Shown piece after piece: positions 1 through 15,249 of a DNA stretch of 64,000 bases (position 1 is its first letter; each line of letters starts with the position of its first letter). The stretch covers positions 106,765,058 to 106,829,057 of the forward strand of contig CM054178.1 in assembly GCA_028829895.1 (NCBI GenBank). The letters run 5' to 3'. The notes under the pieces are model-generated. The model made no database searches and was not told where the DNA came from. It saw only the letters and a program-made list of their open reading frames with translations. Source of the DNA: Sinotaia quadrata. Taxonomy: Eukaryota; Mollusca; Gastropoda; Architaenioglossa; Viviparidae. The position numbers and the translations under genes are program-made.

Positions 1-399
1 GTCCTGATAGTTACAGAAAAGTTTCAATCACTGTCAGAGTTGTAAAATTAATGCACTTTGAATTGTAGGTTGAAATGTACTGAATTACCTGGTGAAAAAC
101 GTTTTAGATGTCAGAGCAGGCCTTGTAAACAGGAAGCGGCATGACTAGTTGAACAATCCGTTCAAATACAGTATGTAGATGGCGTCCGGAGTGCATTCAA
201 TTGCTCTTACGCCCGACTAAAGTGTTTGGTCTGAAAATAAGGCGTCTCGCGGTGGCTCTAGAGTCTAGACTTTCGTTTGCCACTTTCTTCGCAGGCTTCA
301 GCTTTTACCTGCGCAACTTAAGGTCCGGGGATTTGTTCCACTTGACTGGTTCAGGTCAGGAATATTACCAAATGCATGTACTTTGCAGTAGTTAGGAAA

Positions 400-1140
400 G
401 TATTGAAATGGCAGTTAAGTTTGATTGATACAGGATCGTAGTGTTACTTAATATTACTTTACTTAATTTATTAGGAGATATGTTCCCCAAAATAAACTAA
501 ATAAATAAAGATAATTTTAATGAAAATTAAATTATAATGTAACAATAACTGAAATAACAATGTTACTTTTGCGACTATGTTGATGGTGTAGTTTGAAGGT
601 CTATTATGAAAAATTGTAATTAAATTGAATCAAGGAACACTTAAACACTTTATCGGTTTACGCGAGTATGTATCAGCTTATTATGCTTGTTCTATATGTG
701 TACACATCAGCTTATTATGCTTGTTCTATATGCATATACATCCAAACACTGTTGTACATTTATGCAGGTATTTTGTTTATGTATACGCGCGTGTGTATGT
801 GTGCTTTGTGTACGTGCTTGCGCAAGTGAGCGTGTGTATAATTATGTGTGTACACATATTGTTTAAGAAAATTTACATTAAATGAACAACGAAACAGCAT
901 TGGGCATTCTAAAAATACCTATGAACATGTGGATATAACTTGCCATAACAGAGAGTAATGATTTAACAACTTTCATTTTGTGAAATGTTCGTTTCTCTCT
1001 TAACGATCATTTTGAAGTGATACATTATTCATTCAATAACAGATTGTTAATTAATGCTTAAATATTTATTGATGTTACTCATTAAAATAGCTAAGAAAGA
1101 ATTTTAGGAACTGAACGGCTGCCAAAGACTAACAAATATA
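400..1140. other. No feature seen
   Basis: AT-rich sequence with a TG-rich stretch at 780-860. The open frame at 625-885 has no start context, splice sites or domain, so I see nothing to annotate. Confidence 0.4.
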
Positions 1141-1149
1141 CTACTTGTA

Positions 1150-2640
1150 GTGGAGTAAATGTGCCTATCCCCATTTATAAACTTAATAATTATATATTTG
1201 TGCGAATGTTAACGTGACCCGACCTTAGGCACTGCATATGATTTTTTGTGTATGTCAGAGATGGAGTAAACAACTCATGATAACAATGTGCTAGAACTTG
1301 CTGATACAATACAAACCAGTTTCAAGCCGATGTGTAGATTTCGTTACTAATAGTCTCACACGTTTTCGTACTAATTTCATCCAATGAGTAACAAATGAAT
1401 AACAAAAGTTATTTTGTCAAAGAAAGTCCTATATTCTAATCACTTTGATTTTGACGAAACGCAAGTCTAGACTTAAAGGCGATTGTTAGCTTATAGTAAG
1501 TTAACTGACTGATCAATAAAGAATGGATTTAGAACTATTTTGTACATGTTTGCTATTGATCTACGATTTCAATTGGAGAAAGTTTATGTGATTCAACTAT
1601 TATTTCTATGTTGATTAATTGATTACATTGTACATGATACTTGTGAAGATGGATCTATGCTATATTTCTTATGCTGCATGTGTATCAGGCTAATGGATAT
1701 CATTGCAGGATTTGTAAGTTTATAATGTGTATAAAGAGAGAAAGGCTTTTAGAGATGAAATATGCCTGTAATTTAGAGCTGTTTGCAGAAAGGAGTGTGC
1801 CATTTTTTCTTTGCTTTCGATCTGCTTCAGACTACAGTGACTCGTGTACCCTACCAGATCACATTGTTGTGTGAATCCAGTGTTGTCGTCAAACTTATCA
1901 ATAAACGTGTTGCTGTAAGTTGATTTCTGTGAATTGCGTTTGAGAGCCAATATGGCAAAAAATGTGGTTTGAGTTTGGTCTTGAGAATTCAAAAAAGGTT
2001 TTTGAACATTCCTGGTGGTGTGCTGAGTAGAGCACTTGAAGATTCTAGAACACTCCACTTAATGTGCTTTGATAGCAAGTATGAAGTTCTGGGTGATTCT
2101 CTACTGTGTGCTTCATGAGCGCATGGAAGATTCTGGAACGGTTGTGTAAAGGTTACATGGGACATTTACCTAATTAAACTAAAAAACGTTTTTTTGTAAA
2201 CTACGCGATTGTGAACATGCGCCAGCGACTTATAATATAATATAATATAAAACAGTGATGTGAAGTGATGTAAATGTCAATGCTCACTGACTATATTCAT
2301 AATAGTAAATTTGATTGTTGATTTAATATAAATTTATTGACCTTCTTACACATATTGACAACCAGATGTTGGAGAGATAGGGGTGGATGGGGTTCGATAA
2401 ATGTAGAATAAAGACGGATTTATCTTCTCCTTTCATAATAAGTTTTCCCACGATGTAAAAATATTGTGAGACGGTAAATGTTTGTCTTTAATGTTGTTGA
2501 AGAGAGAAAACGTTTACAGCGCACGCATATCCACCAATCAGAGACACAAGTGGTGTCTTCTGGAGAATTATTTATAACATAAATTAAGATTCTCATCACT
2601 TGTAATTAGTTATGGATGAATAATAATAATCATAACATAT
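1150..2640 (+). repeat. Rep-1 interspersed element, copy 1 (longest)
   Basis: Shares blocks in the same order with 27722-29480 and 62115-63245: TGGAGTAAATGTGCC at the start, a CTATTGATCTACGATTT block, AGAGATGAAATATGCCTG, CGTGTTGCTGTAAG, GGGGTGGATGGGG, and an end block ATCACTTGTAATTAGTTATG leading into an (AAT)-rich end. About 1.5 kb. I do not recognise the class and saw no transposase or reverse transcriptase. Confidence 0.65.
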
Positions 2641-3580
2641 AACTAGGATGGCGTTGTGTCACATATTCAATTAATTTTCATTCGAGTACCCGTGCAAGAC
2701 TAGCTCAAGTTATATGAATCCATGTGTAAATTGAGTTAAGCTGTTCAAAGTTAAGTAGTTCAGGAAAAAACCATAAAAATACAACATTATACGGGAAAAG
2801 CGCATGCGAACACTTAAAAAAAAAATAGAACTTTAAAAAGATCATTAATATTGTTTAAGTGTATTATTAATCTTATTTCAGACAGATGCTCACAATATAC
2901 CTGCAAGAGAACTATAAATAAGCAATGACTGTTATTAAGCTATATCCAACAGATGTATAAAGTATTCATTCCTGTGTGTGAACATAGTATAAGTGACTGG
3001 ACTTAACCTCACACATATCCCATTGTGATTCTAACGTGAATGTCTTGACACAACAGCTGTCTGATAAATCTACATTAAATGACATGAGGATAGACCTGTT
3101 TCAGCTGCTGACCAAATAAAATAAAACTTCTAAAGGTCAGTCATTTTCTGACCTGCTGACGAAATAAAATAAAAACTTGAAAAGATCGGCCATTCACTGA
3201 TCTGCTGACCTGGCGTTAGCTCAGTATTTAAAGCCACATGTGTGATTGAAAATTATTATTAAAATTAATTCTAAAAATACCATAAGTAACCGATGTGTTT
3301 GCTCATTTACCTTATTGTTATATTTTAAATTTTTTTATGAAATACGTTAACTTTTATTTTGTGTATCAAAAGCAATGCTATTCAATGCTCACATATGTGT
3401 AATAATTGGTTCTATGACATCTGGGCGGACGACAAGGCGAACGTCCATTTGTTCTTTCTTTTGTTGCGACTGTTGTTGGTCTATCCCTTTCTTTAAAAAG
3501 AAATTTGCAGGGCTACAGCCTATTTCCCGATGAGTTGGATGTTTTGAAGTAGTCGTAGTAGTGGTATGCTTTTGCCTTTG
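2641..3580. other. No supported gene
   Basis: Contains a 50-bp imperfect duplication at about 3093-3205 (TGACC, GCTGACNAAATAAAATAAAA). Nothing coding was recognised. Confidence 0.4.
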
Positions 3581-3741
3581 AGTTTGTTTTTTGTGGGCAG
3601 GGTAGTAGGACATAGTGTAAGTTTGTTTTTTGTGGGCAGGGTAGTAGGACATAGTGTAAGTTTGTTTTTTGTGGGCAGGGTAGTAGGACATAGTGTAAGT
3701 TTGTTTTTTGTGGGCAGGGTAGTAGGACATAGTGTAAGTTT
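3581..3741. repeat. 39-bp minisatellite, 4 copies
   Basis: Near-identical GTTTGTTTTTTGTGGGCAGG plus GTAGTAGGACATAGTGTAA. The unit is a multiple of three, so both strands stay open through the array. No exon was recognised beside it. Confidence 0.8.
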
Positions 3742-4044
3742 GTTGATTGATGGAAGTGAGCGTTTGCGGTTTCGAGAATTATGTTTATATTAATAACAGT
3801 TGTCATATTATAGACCCTTATTTGTGTACTATATAGCAGTTGGACAAATTGAGCTTATATCGTTTATGACGCAATTCTTCTTGAACTGAGTTATCGAATA
3901 AATGATTGCAATCTATAATACTCTTACATCTTTTATTTAAACTTGTATGCCAAGAATTCATTTTCGGATTTTGACAGTTTCTTTACTCACTGTAAATTGC
4001 ATCCATTTAACTGTACAGTTCTACTAACGCTTTCGGATAAACAC

Positions 4045-5585
<1,541 letters not shown>

Positions 5586-5589
5586 TAAC

Positions 5590-6540
5590 AATACATTTAT
5601 TAAATCAATAATCAATATTCAAGAGCATTGACATGTACATCACTTCACAGCAATGTTCAATTAATGCTGGACAATCATTCAGTTTATCCTAGCATAGACA
5701 TTAGCAGTCATATATATATAATCAAGTTCATTGTATCATCACGGAAATGAGAGTAGAGTTTCAGAGAAATAATTAAACTCATTACACATAAACTGGTCAA
5801 AGATTATGGTTCCTGTCAGTATGTGTTTCACAATTATGCAGTTTGCAACATGTCACTGACGTTCAGGCATATGCAAGGTCCTACATGTCCCTCCTAGAGG
5901 CACATTACACAACTGTTCCAGAATCTTTACTGCACTCTCCAAGTATGCATTAGAGAATCATCCTGAATTTCACTTGTGCTATCAAGCACAAGGTAAGTTC
6001 TTGAATTTCCCATGTGAATGTATTCAACACACTATGAGGAAATTTCAAAATAAACTTCGTGAATTCTTGAGACCAAACTCAAGCCACAATTTCCGCCATA
6101 TTGGACCTCAAACAGAATTCACAGGTATTAACTTACAGCAACACTTTTACTGATACGTTGACGTCATCAGATGTACACACCAGCGTATTTAAATAGAGTA
6201 TAGTAGTAGCTGAAGCGTGAAGTGATAACCAAAAAACTCATAAGCTAAAGATCACCTTCTTGACCGGACTCGAGTTAAATTTAAAGTGATTAGAACAGAG
6301 TACTTCTTCAACAAAGAAACTTCTGGTCCATTCCCATTGGATGAAATGTTACGAACAAGTACAAAACTACTCATCCAGTTGGAATTGGTTTGGATTGCAT
6401 CAGAAATTTCTTTTAGTATATTCTCAATTCTGACACTTACAAAATTATCATCATAAGCAGTGCCCAAAGTCGGGTCATTTTGACAATTTAACAATTTATA
6501 TAAAACTTAAGTCTGAAATAGGGATAGGCAAATTTACTCC
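5590..6540 (-). repeat. Rep-1 interspersed element, copy on minus strand
   Basis: The reverse complement starts TGTGTGGTGGAGTAAATTTG at about 6545 and runs through the same blocks to about 5590. An open stretch (6252-6494, minus) codes an 80-residue peptide containing NDPTLGTAYDDNFVSVR. A related reading occurs at 58110-58345. This may be a remnant of an element protein, with no known match. Confidence 0.6.
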
Positions 6541-6880
6541 ACCACACACTCATATAGCATAAAAAATATTATATTGTAAAAATGTTCACTAGAATATGTG
6601 TCTCGTGTTTAACATATTCCAAACCAACATCATAATTCATAATTGTCGAAGTAATAATCTTTCAATAAAATATCTCTACATTAAAGTACAGCTATAATAT
6701 AGCAATAGCAAAATGCAAGAAATATTTCAAAGTCCATTTTCCTTCAATCAATCAGTTAACTCAAGCTTTAAGCTATTTATCGAGTTTCATGACTGGACTT
6801 GTGCTACACTAAATTCAAAGTGATTAGATACCTGAAATGCTGACCTCAATCAGTTGTGTTGTCCTAGAATATTCATTAAT

Positions 6881-6949
6881 TTACAGGAGATCAACAGCAA
6901 GGAGTAACCATTTCATTGAAATGATAGATCTAATCAGGCAGTAGGAGTT
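6881..6949 (-). CDS. Gene A exon 6: hydrophobic C-terminus with stop (candidate)
   Basis: 69 nt with acceptor CTGTTCAG, preceded by a good branch-point-like TAACTAAC. It codes NSYCLIRSIISMKWLLLAVD then LL and TAA at 6883-6881. It is exactly as long as the last exon of gene B and also hydrophobic, though less so. No canonical AATAAA was seen close downstream. Confidence 0.5.
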   Translation of the reverse strand, partial: NSYCLIRSIISMKWLLLAVDLL

Positions 6950-8021
6950 CTGAACAGTTAGTTATCAAGGTGAAATGGACATTCTAACAGAGACCATGAA
7001 CTCATGTGATGACAAAACTGGCACTAGATGGTTCACCTAGACAGTGGCACTTCTAGCAAATATAAAAGTACTTACTGTCGCCGAGTCCTGGAATGTACTA
7101 ACAGCATTTGAAGTTCTATCCGGTGTCGTAACGCGATACGTAGTCTGCACATACACACAAACACCCAAATGCACAAGAATGCACCCTTAATGAAAATTCA
7201 TTTATTGAAAAAATCTCTCATTCGCAATACACTTTCATACCATGCCTGTAAATATGCATACACATTTATATTCTGTTTTTTGTTCAGTAAACTAATCATT
7301 TGAAAATTGTTTTTCATATATATCTCAAATGTTATGTCTTTCATTCTAATTCTAATCTTTTCAATCTGTCTTTTCTGCTAATAACTTGGTCCTCGTGACA
7401 TTCATTCAGTAAAGGGCAAAAATATAGCAATCACAGCACTTTTTTCCCATATAAACTTATTCAAAGTCAAATACAATTTAGTGATCCTAACATCATTTGA
7501 CACCGTACATCCCCATTTTCGTTTCTTTTACTTTCTCGTTTAAGATATAAATTTAGTAGATGAAATTCAGTCCAAAGAAACGAAATGTTATGATCCTTGA
7601 TAGAAAACTGTTGACCTAACAGGATCATGCAATCGAGTAATCGAATCTATTAGTCTACTCAACATTTATCTATAAGAATAAGTAGGCCATACGCTCTCTC
7701 AAAACTTTATTGAAAGTTATTTTTTATTAACGTTTTCTGGAAATAATATTCTGATTTCTTATTGGTCGTGTTATTGGTCCAAAATAGATCGTGTTAGATA
7801 GATGCATTAAACTGTTCTCGGCAACAGAGAAGTACACGAGGTGATCAACAGAATACATAACTGAATCCAGATCGTCTGAATTTATATAAGGCCAGTTTTC
7901 GGTAGTGATAACTAAAAAATATTTTTTGCGCACGACAAAGATCGTTATTCATCCCCACTTCTACTGAATGTGAAGATTTTAAATAAGTTTACCACCCTAG
8001 AAGTATTTTAATAATAATAAT

Positions 8022-8067
<46 letters not shown>

Positions 8068-11000
8068 TGTATACGTGGAGGATAAAATGACCCAGAAAGT
8101 TAAACTACCTGTGTTGTGTCGAGAACATGCATGAGTCACAGCTTCAAATCTGATCTCTGGACTATCGAGGGAGGTAAAAGTGGTTCCCTAAAAACTACAC
8201 ACACACACATCACTTGCATGATGGAGCAAACTAAATTTGATCTACACCGGATCAAAGCCATCCCACAGTAACAGGATACAAATGATAATGCACTAACTCT
8301 AGCTCAAATATCATCCAGGTGATATTATCAGTGAACAGCGGTTCCTGGACCAATATAGAGCGATCATACAAAACATGCTTCTTACAGCCCTGGATCTACA
8401 ACAATAGAACAGAAACAAACAAATATCACAACTAAATACACAGAAATAAAAAAGAATGAAACTTTGACAAAGTCACAACAGTAAACCCAGTTGACGATAA
8501 CACTGGAGAAATAACCAACGAGTTAACTGAAAACCAACAATGCTTGTTAGAAGACAAACTACGTCACATGTAGAAAGAACCCCAACAAGGAGGCTGAAAA
8601 AACAGCTCTAAGTACGGCAATTCATAATGCATATGAATTACTAAAACATATTCCCACAGAAGATATCATAGAAACCAATAGTTGAATAGTCTATACATCA
8701 CTGCAAAATAATTGAAAACCATACAATGCCAGCTAAATACAAACAATGAAGCCAACAGTACTAGCATGGACGAGAAGAATATAAAAGAAAATATAGTGCA
8801 CAAGAAAGAAATAAGCTAAATGACAGCAATAGAAGATACAAAACAAACGCTACTAGGACTTGGTCACCATCTAAAGAGATATTTTGCAAGGAGTTATCAA
8901 TTCCAAAGAATAAACATTCAAACCTGACCCTGGGAGACTATATCAATAATTTAAACGGCATTCCAGAATAGAACAACAGATGCCAAACATTAAAGACACC
9001 AAGTCCTTTTGGGAAAACATTTGGAGAATACCTCACCTAGATGGATTAAGGAACTGAAAGACGAGCATAAAGACACACCTCAGTAATGTAACGTCACAAT
9101 CACTGACAAAAATATAATGAATGTAAATCAAATGGCAAGCTGGAAAGTCACAGCCCTAGACCTAGTACAACTTTTCTCTTAGAAATATCTTACATGATAA
9201 ATTTGCCGAACAACTGCAGAATCCTTTTAGTTTGGATGTTAAAAGGAAAATCAAGCATTGAACAGGAAATCACAAAACAAAATTCATGAGAATCTCAATA
9301 ATTCCCAAATGCAGAATCTGCAAATCCACAGAAGAAACCACAGAACACGTATATCTGGATTTATGTTCTGATGGAACAGAATACACCAAAATACACAAAC
9401 AAATGATAAAACTCATTCACGGAAATCAATGTGAAAACTACGGAGTGAAAACCCCAGAAAGAGTATGGATGCACCTGCCAGAAGCAATCACCGAAACAGA
9501 ACAAGTCCAAATACTGTGGGACTTCAAAATAAGAACACATCTAATGATTCCTGCACGAAGACCAGACATTGTAGTTCTCAATAAGACAATCACAACGGTA
9601 ACAATCATTGATGCTGCTCTCCCAAGAGACATAAACTTAAAAACAAAAGAAACTGTAAAAATAGAAAAAATAATATGATCTTAGATTAGAAATCCTGGTA
9701 GTCCTCTTAAGATTCAGAGAATTTGGTTCACATCCGACAGTCAACAGATGTCGTGGGGAAAGTCTTAATAATAATAAATAAACTTCCGTTTTCAGAACGA
9801 TACACGGACGAATACACGAACATTGCAGTCGAGATCGACAAAGTGCAGACATTTTTGGAAATGTACAATTACAAGTAAATGTAAAATTACAAGCAGAACA
9901 GATCCTCGATGTTGTATAACGAACAGTCCGTTGTTTCATTGAATTGTTTTAATTTTCGTCAATCTGTGTTCATGATAATAATTTACATTCTCGGTAAAAT
10001 CAGCTGTTTTGGCTACTTCAACCGAATATAAATAAAGACATATACATGCATACATAGGCCTTTATTGACTTACTGCTCCTAAATCTTAGAAGTATTGATT
10101 TATAAATGCAATGTGTTACATTAACACATCATTATATTACAAGTGCTTCACACTGTTATCCAAAACGTTACAGACATCTTGGATTCATCTCTCTTTACTT
10201 GAAGTGGTCGCGTTTAAACGTAGAAATGTTCACATCTGATGAGCGTTGATCTCTTAGATAAAAATGTCAAAGTTCATAAACCGACACCACCACTGATTGC
10301 TTGTAACGGCACTGAAATCAGCGTTAACAGCTTGGTTCTGGTTCCATCAGAGAGACGTTGGTTTTGAAGAGAGTCTAGACTTCTTTCTTCAGTGCCAGGA
10401 ATTAAGGACGCTGATATCTAACATTGAAAGGAATAGTGCTAGAGACTTGGATGTTATGCGACCGTACAGTGAAAGCGATCTGTCGCGTTCCTTAACTGTA
10501 TAATGTTCGTTCCCATCAAAACCTATTTTAGGTCAATGTAATATTCTGACCACGGCCATATTCTGCTATGTTAAAGAAGGAAATAAGAGCTTTAACTGTA
10601 TTCTAATAGATATAGCGATCTCTTTTGACCATAAAAAATACACGTCCTTTCCACACGACAAAATATAGCAAAGGTAGAGTAGGCTATCGATGTGTTTGTA
10701 CAAAATCGAGGTAAGTGTTAAAGCTGTTCAGGTGTTAGCACATCAACGAGGTAATGTTAATACAGTTCAGTTGTTCGCACAAAATCGAGGTAAGTGTTAA
10801 GGCTGTTCAACTATTTGCACAAAATCGAGGTAAGTGTTCATGCTCATTTGCTGTCCACGTGATTTTTGTGGTGATCATTTTCTTCATAAAAGTTCGGGTA
10901 GTCTATTTTTAGAAACCCCTAAAATCCTATGGGAAACTGTGTAGTAGAATTAGAATCTAGTTAATTTTAAGGGTTTTGTGACAGAGATAGTGTAAAATAC

Positions 11001-14000
11001 ATTCATATTGTATTTATTTAAATATTCACTGAAAGAAATTAATCACTTACTAAAACGTCTGTGCTAGAACTAGATGTGGAGTTGGAAACTGGACACGCTC
11101 GAGCGGTGACCACACTTGACTGCACGCCAATCCAGTATGTCATTTCTGCTTGCACGAAGGTTGCACTGTATAAAGGTATAATGTATCTTTTCTGATTACC
11201 GGCATAATAAAGCACATTTGATCGCACGCAAATCCAGTATAACACTTTTGATTGCTCAAAGTTTCATTGGATCAACGCTTATAACTGATTAGTAGTAGTG
11301 TAGTATTTTCGTGCTACTATTTCGTGCATTACTTACATACATTCAAATAAAACATTATATAAAACTTTTAAATGTATTTACTGTAATACAGAAGAAGCAA
11401 TAATCTATTTGCTTAAATTAAATTTGTCTTGACTAATTTAACTCACTGTAATCTAGTCTAATTTAACTCACTTTAATCTAGTCTAATTTAACTTACTGTA
11501 ATCTAGTCTAATTTAACTCACTGTAATCTAGTCTAATTTAACTCACGTTAATCTAGTCTAATTTAACTCACTGTAATCTAGTCTAATTTAACTCACGTTA
11601 ATCTTGTCTAATTTAACTCACGTTAAAATCTAGTCTAATTTAACAGACTTTAGTGTGATCAGATACTAACTTATCTCATAAATACGTGTCTAATAAAATA
11701 ATATTATCTAAAATTATCTGTTCAATTTAGTCTAATTATATCTAGTGAGTACATACTAATTTATTAAAAGAAATATGCCATTAGTAATTTTATTCAAGAG
11801 TGCATAAACTCGTATAAAGTATAGTTATAAACCTTATTTTAAAATGTACCGTTTATATTTATTAATGATTTAAAATCAGATAGATACCAGTAAATAAAAC
11901 TTAAACACACAAGCAATAAAATGTCAGTTATAATTTGAGGAACAAAAGGTAAACTCTGTAAATCAATTATTATTATTTGGCCTCTTTCAACGACTTTTGT
12001 TTTTGACTGTCGGTTGTGATCCAAGGTCTCGGAATCTTACCAAGATTCTGGGAGATCCTATTATTATTATTATTATTATTGTTATTATTATTATTCGAAA
12101 CATTTATAGTGTTGAGAATAAATTTAAACTGTTTAGAGGGATTGTGATTAAACAAAAAAACCCACTGTTAATGGTACAGATGCTTTAGCCGTAATTATTT
12201 TATTTACTAACATCAGAAACTATTCTTTCCTAAGCATTTGTTTTCATTTTATAAAGGATAATGACTTCATTTCATTTAAAATGGGAGAAAAATAAACCGC
12301 CAATTACTTGAACACGATTGAGCCTACACTAGATGTCGGCGGTGTCCACTGGAACGTCAGACTTGTCTTTTCAGAGCTTTCTGTATGAGTCACAGTTTGG
12401 TTCTAAACAAGACAAATAATGATGAGTCACAGTTTGGTTCTGAACAAGACAAATAATGATGAGTAACAGCTTGGTTCTGAACAAGAAAAATAATGATGAG
12501 TCACAGCTTGGTTCTGAACAAGACAAATAATGATGAGTAACAGCTTGGTTCTGAACAAGACAAATAATGATGAGTCACAGTTTGGTTCTGAACAAGAAAA
12601 ATAATGATGCATATTCATTTCAAGTTTCAAGACGAAGCTATATGCTCAAAGTAAATCTACATCAAAGTGTTTCAACAAATGCTGCGTAAAAGAGCCGAAA
12701 AATGTAAATTGTGTTTTGTTTTGTTTAAAAACAAAGTTCTTCCCCTTGTTTTTCAAGCTAACTAAAGGGGAGTAAATCCGCTAATGTGAGCAGAAATCAA
12801 ATGGAATCAATATCTTAACAAAGTATTTGAGTTAAATGACGCAGAAATCAATTATATGGAATCAATATCTTAAGAAAACATTTGAGTTAAATGATGTAGA
12901 AATTATTCACATGGAATCAATATCTTAAGAAAGCATTTGAGTTGAATGACGCGGCTATCACTAAGACTAAGACTAAGTTTAATGAAGATAAAGGAAATAA
13001 CATCTACATAGGTTGTCGTTTAGCGAAGTAAGTAATTATAATATATAATTATGTTAAAACAGTGCAATTGCAGAAATTCACCACATTTTATTTGAAAACT
13101 TCACGACTACAGTGATGTTCAAAACAACTAGTCATAATTAAGTCTCCAGACAATATTAATGTGGTTTTCTTTTGTACTTTAATACGCACACATTAGCAAT
13201 GCTGTAAATAAGTTCTCCTTGACAACAGAACGCGAAATCGAATGACAGGCGCATGTTTATAATTGCCCATGTACCAACAGCGTTAAATGCCAAGCAGAAG
13301 TCGATTCTTATTTCTTAATACGAACTATATCAAGATACTGATTTGCTGTTGTGTTTCTATATCAGTGTATTAGTTGACTTTCCTGTTGTGTTTCTATATC
13401 AGTGTATTAGTTGACTTTCCTGTTGTGTTTCTATATCAGTGTATTAGTTGACTTTCCTGTTGTGTTTCTATATCAGTGTATTAGTTGACCTTCCTGTTGT
13501 GTTTCTATATTAGTGTATTAGTTGACTTTCCTGTGTGGCACAAACAAAATGACTTACGGAACAAATTCGCTGCGCGCCAGTTAGGGAGCTAAATGTTCCG
13601 ATGTTAACATTGGGGTCTTGACCTGGATCATTACGACGTGCTGTCAATATATACCCTTTGAACTTACGAGTGGATGTCTGAAGTGTAACTGCAGTGTAAC
13701 AAAAACATTTCTTTAATGTTTATACATTTTACATACGAAATTCATGTAAGATATTTCTCATATGATATAAAGTAAAGTATTATTACTTTGTGAGTATGAA
13801 TTGTAGTTAAAACTTAGCCAAAATGCAGAACACATTAGGGTACAAAATAAAATCAGGACAGGTTATCAACTACTTACTGTATATGGACGATGTGAATCTA
13901 CACAGTAAAAATGGACATGACCTCAATTCGCTGATCAATAATTTTCAGATTTGCTGCTACAACATTAATACGAAGCTCGGCCATGAGAAATGTGACAATT

Positions 14001-15186
14001 ATCATCCAGGAAGGCGGGATCAAAACAACCGTAGGCCAAATGCAATACTTGTAATCCTCTCTACACTGGAGGTATCGTAAATTGGATAACAAATGAAATA
14101 ATTGAACTAGACAGAAAAACAAGAAAACTACTCACAATACATAAAGCCTTACACCCCCAAGCAGACGTAGACAGGCTCTATGTATTTCTGAAAATATGCC
14201 ACAGTGAAGGAGATGTTATAGATATGATGGAGTACTGGAATAACAACAAAGATGAGGCACTGATAGGAGCAGTAAAGATGAGTGGAGTATATCCATCCCC
14301 GCTAACAGACAATGAAACATGGAAGAAAACAAAGAAACGAGCATTAGCGAATACCTGCAGCACCAAACCCCTCCATGACAAGTATGTGCGTGAAGCTGAT
14401 TCTTCAACAGAAGAATCTTATGAAATCTAAAGCTGATGAAATATCGACAAAACAAACAACAATCAGGTGTGTGAAAAGGGCAGGTTTAAAATAAAAGCAG
14501 AAGCATTCATAACAGCTGCACAAGTTCAAGCACTAAACACGACATAATGCAAAACAAAAAACATGAAAACCTCATTGATTCCAAACCAAACTCTGCAAAT
14601 CATGGATGAAACAACAGAACACGTACTATATGGATGTCAGGCTCTGGCTGAAACAGAATACACCAAAAGACACACAAAGTGGCAAAAATCATGCATAGAA
14701 ATTTATGTGAGAGGAGTAAATTCCCCAAAAAGAGTATAGAAGCAGTCACCGAGAGAGAAGAAGTAAACATAGTGTATGGGACTTCGAGATAAGAACAGTT
14801 CGAGTGATTCCTGCACGACGACCAGACATTGTAGTTCTCAATAAGTCTAACAGAATAACAGTAATAATCCATGTCGCTGTTCCAAGTGATAGAACATAAA
14901 AACAAAAGGAAGAGAAAAATACCAGGATCTCACATACATTAGAAATCCAGAGACTGTGCAATGTAAAAGCAGAAGTGACACACATAGTGATAGGATCGTT
15001 GAGGAACATAACAATTGAATTTGAAGACTGTCTGAAGAAACTAACTAAAAAGCATAGACGCCCAACTACTAAATGCAGCACTACTTGGAAGACACCACAT
15101 TTTTTTAATAAAATCTTGGAACTCTCAGAATCTTGGTATTAAGTCCGAGACCTTCGTTCACAACAGAGAGAATACAGCAACAACAG

Positions 15187-15249
<63 letters not shown>

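Noticed and set aside
3205..3245. GGCGTTAGCTCAGTATTTAA resembling the A box of a tRNA-derived SINE
   Set aside because: No B box or second copy was found at the right distance.
3389..3806. Overlapping open frames on both strands with a 13-residue repeat (MSYYPAHKKQTYT or SLFFVGRVVGHSV)
   Set aside because: The openness follows from a 39-bp minisatellite whose unit is a multiple of three. There are no splice sites, domain or start context.
10686..10850. Perfect plus-strand donor strings (GAG followed by GTAAGT) repeated in an array
   Set aside because: No exon on the plus strand precedes them and the gene there is on the minus strand.
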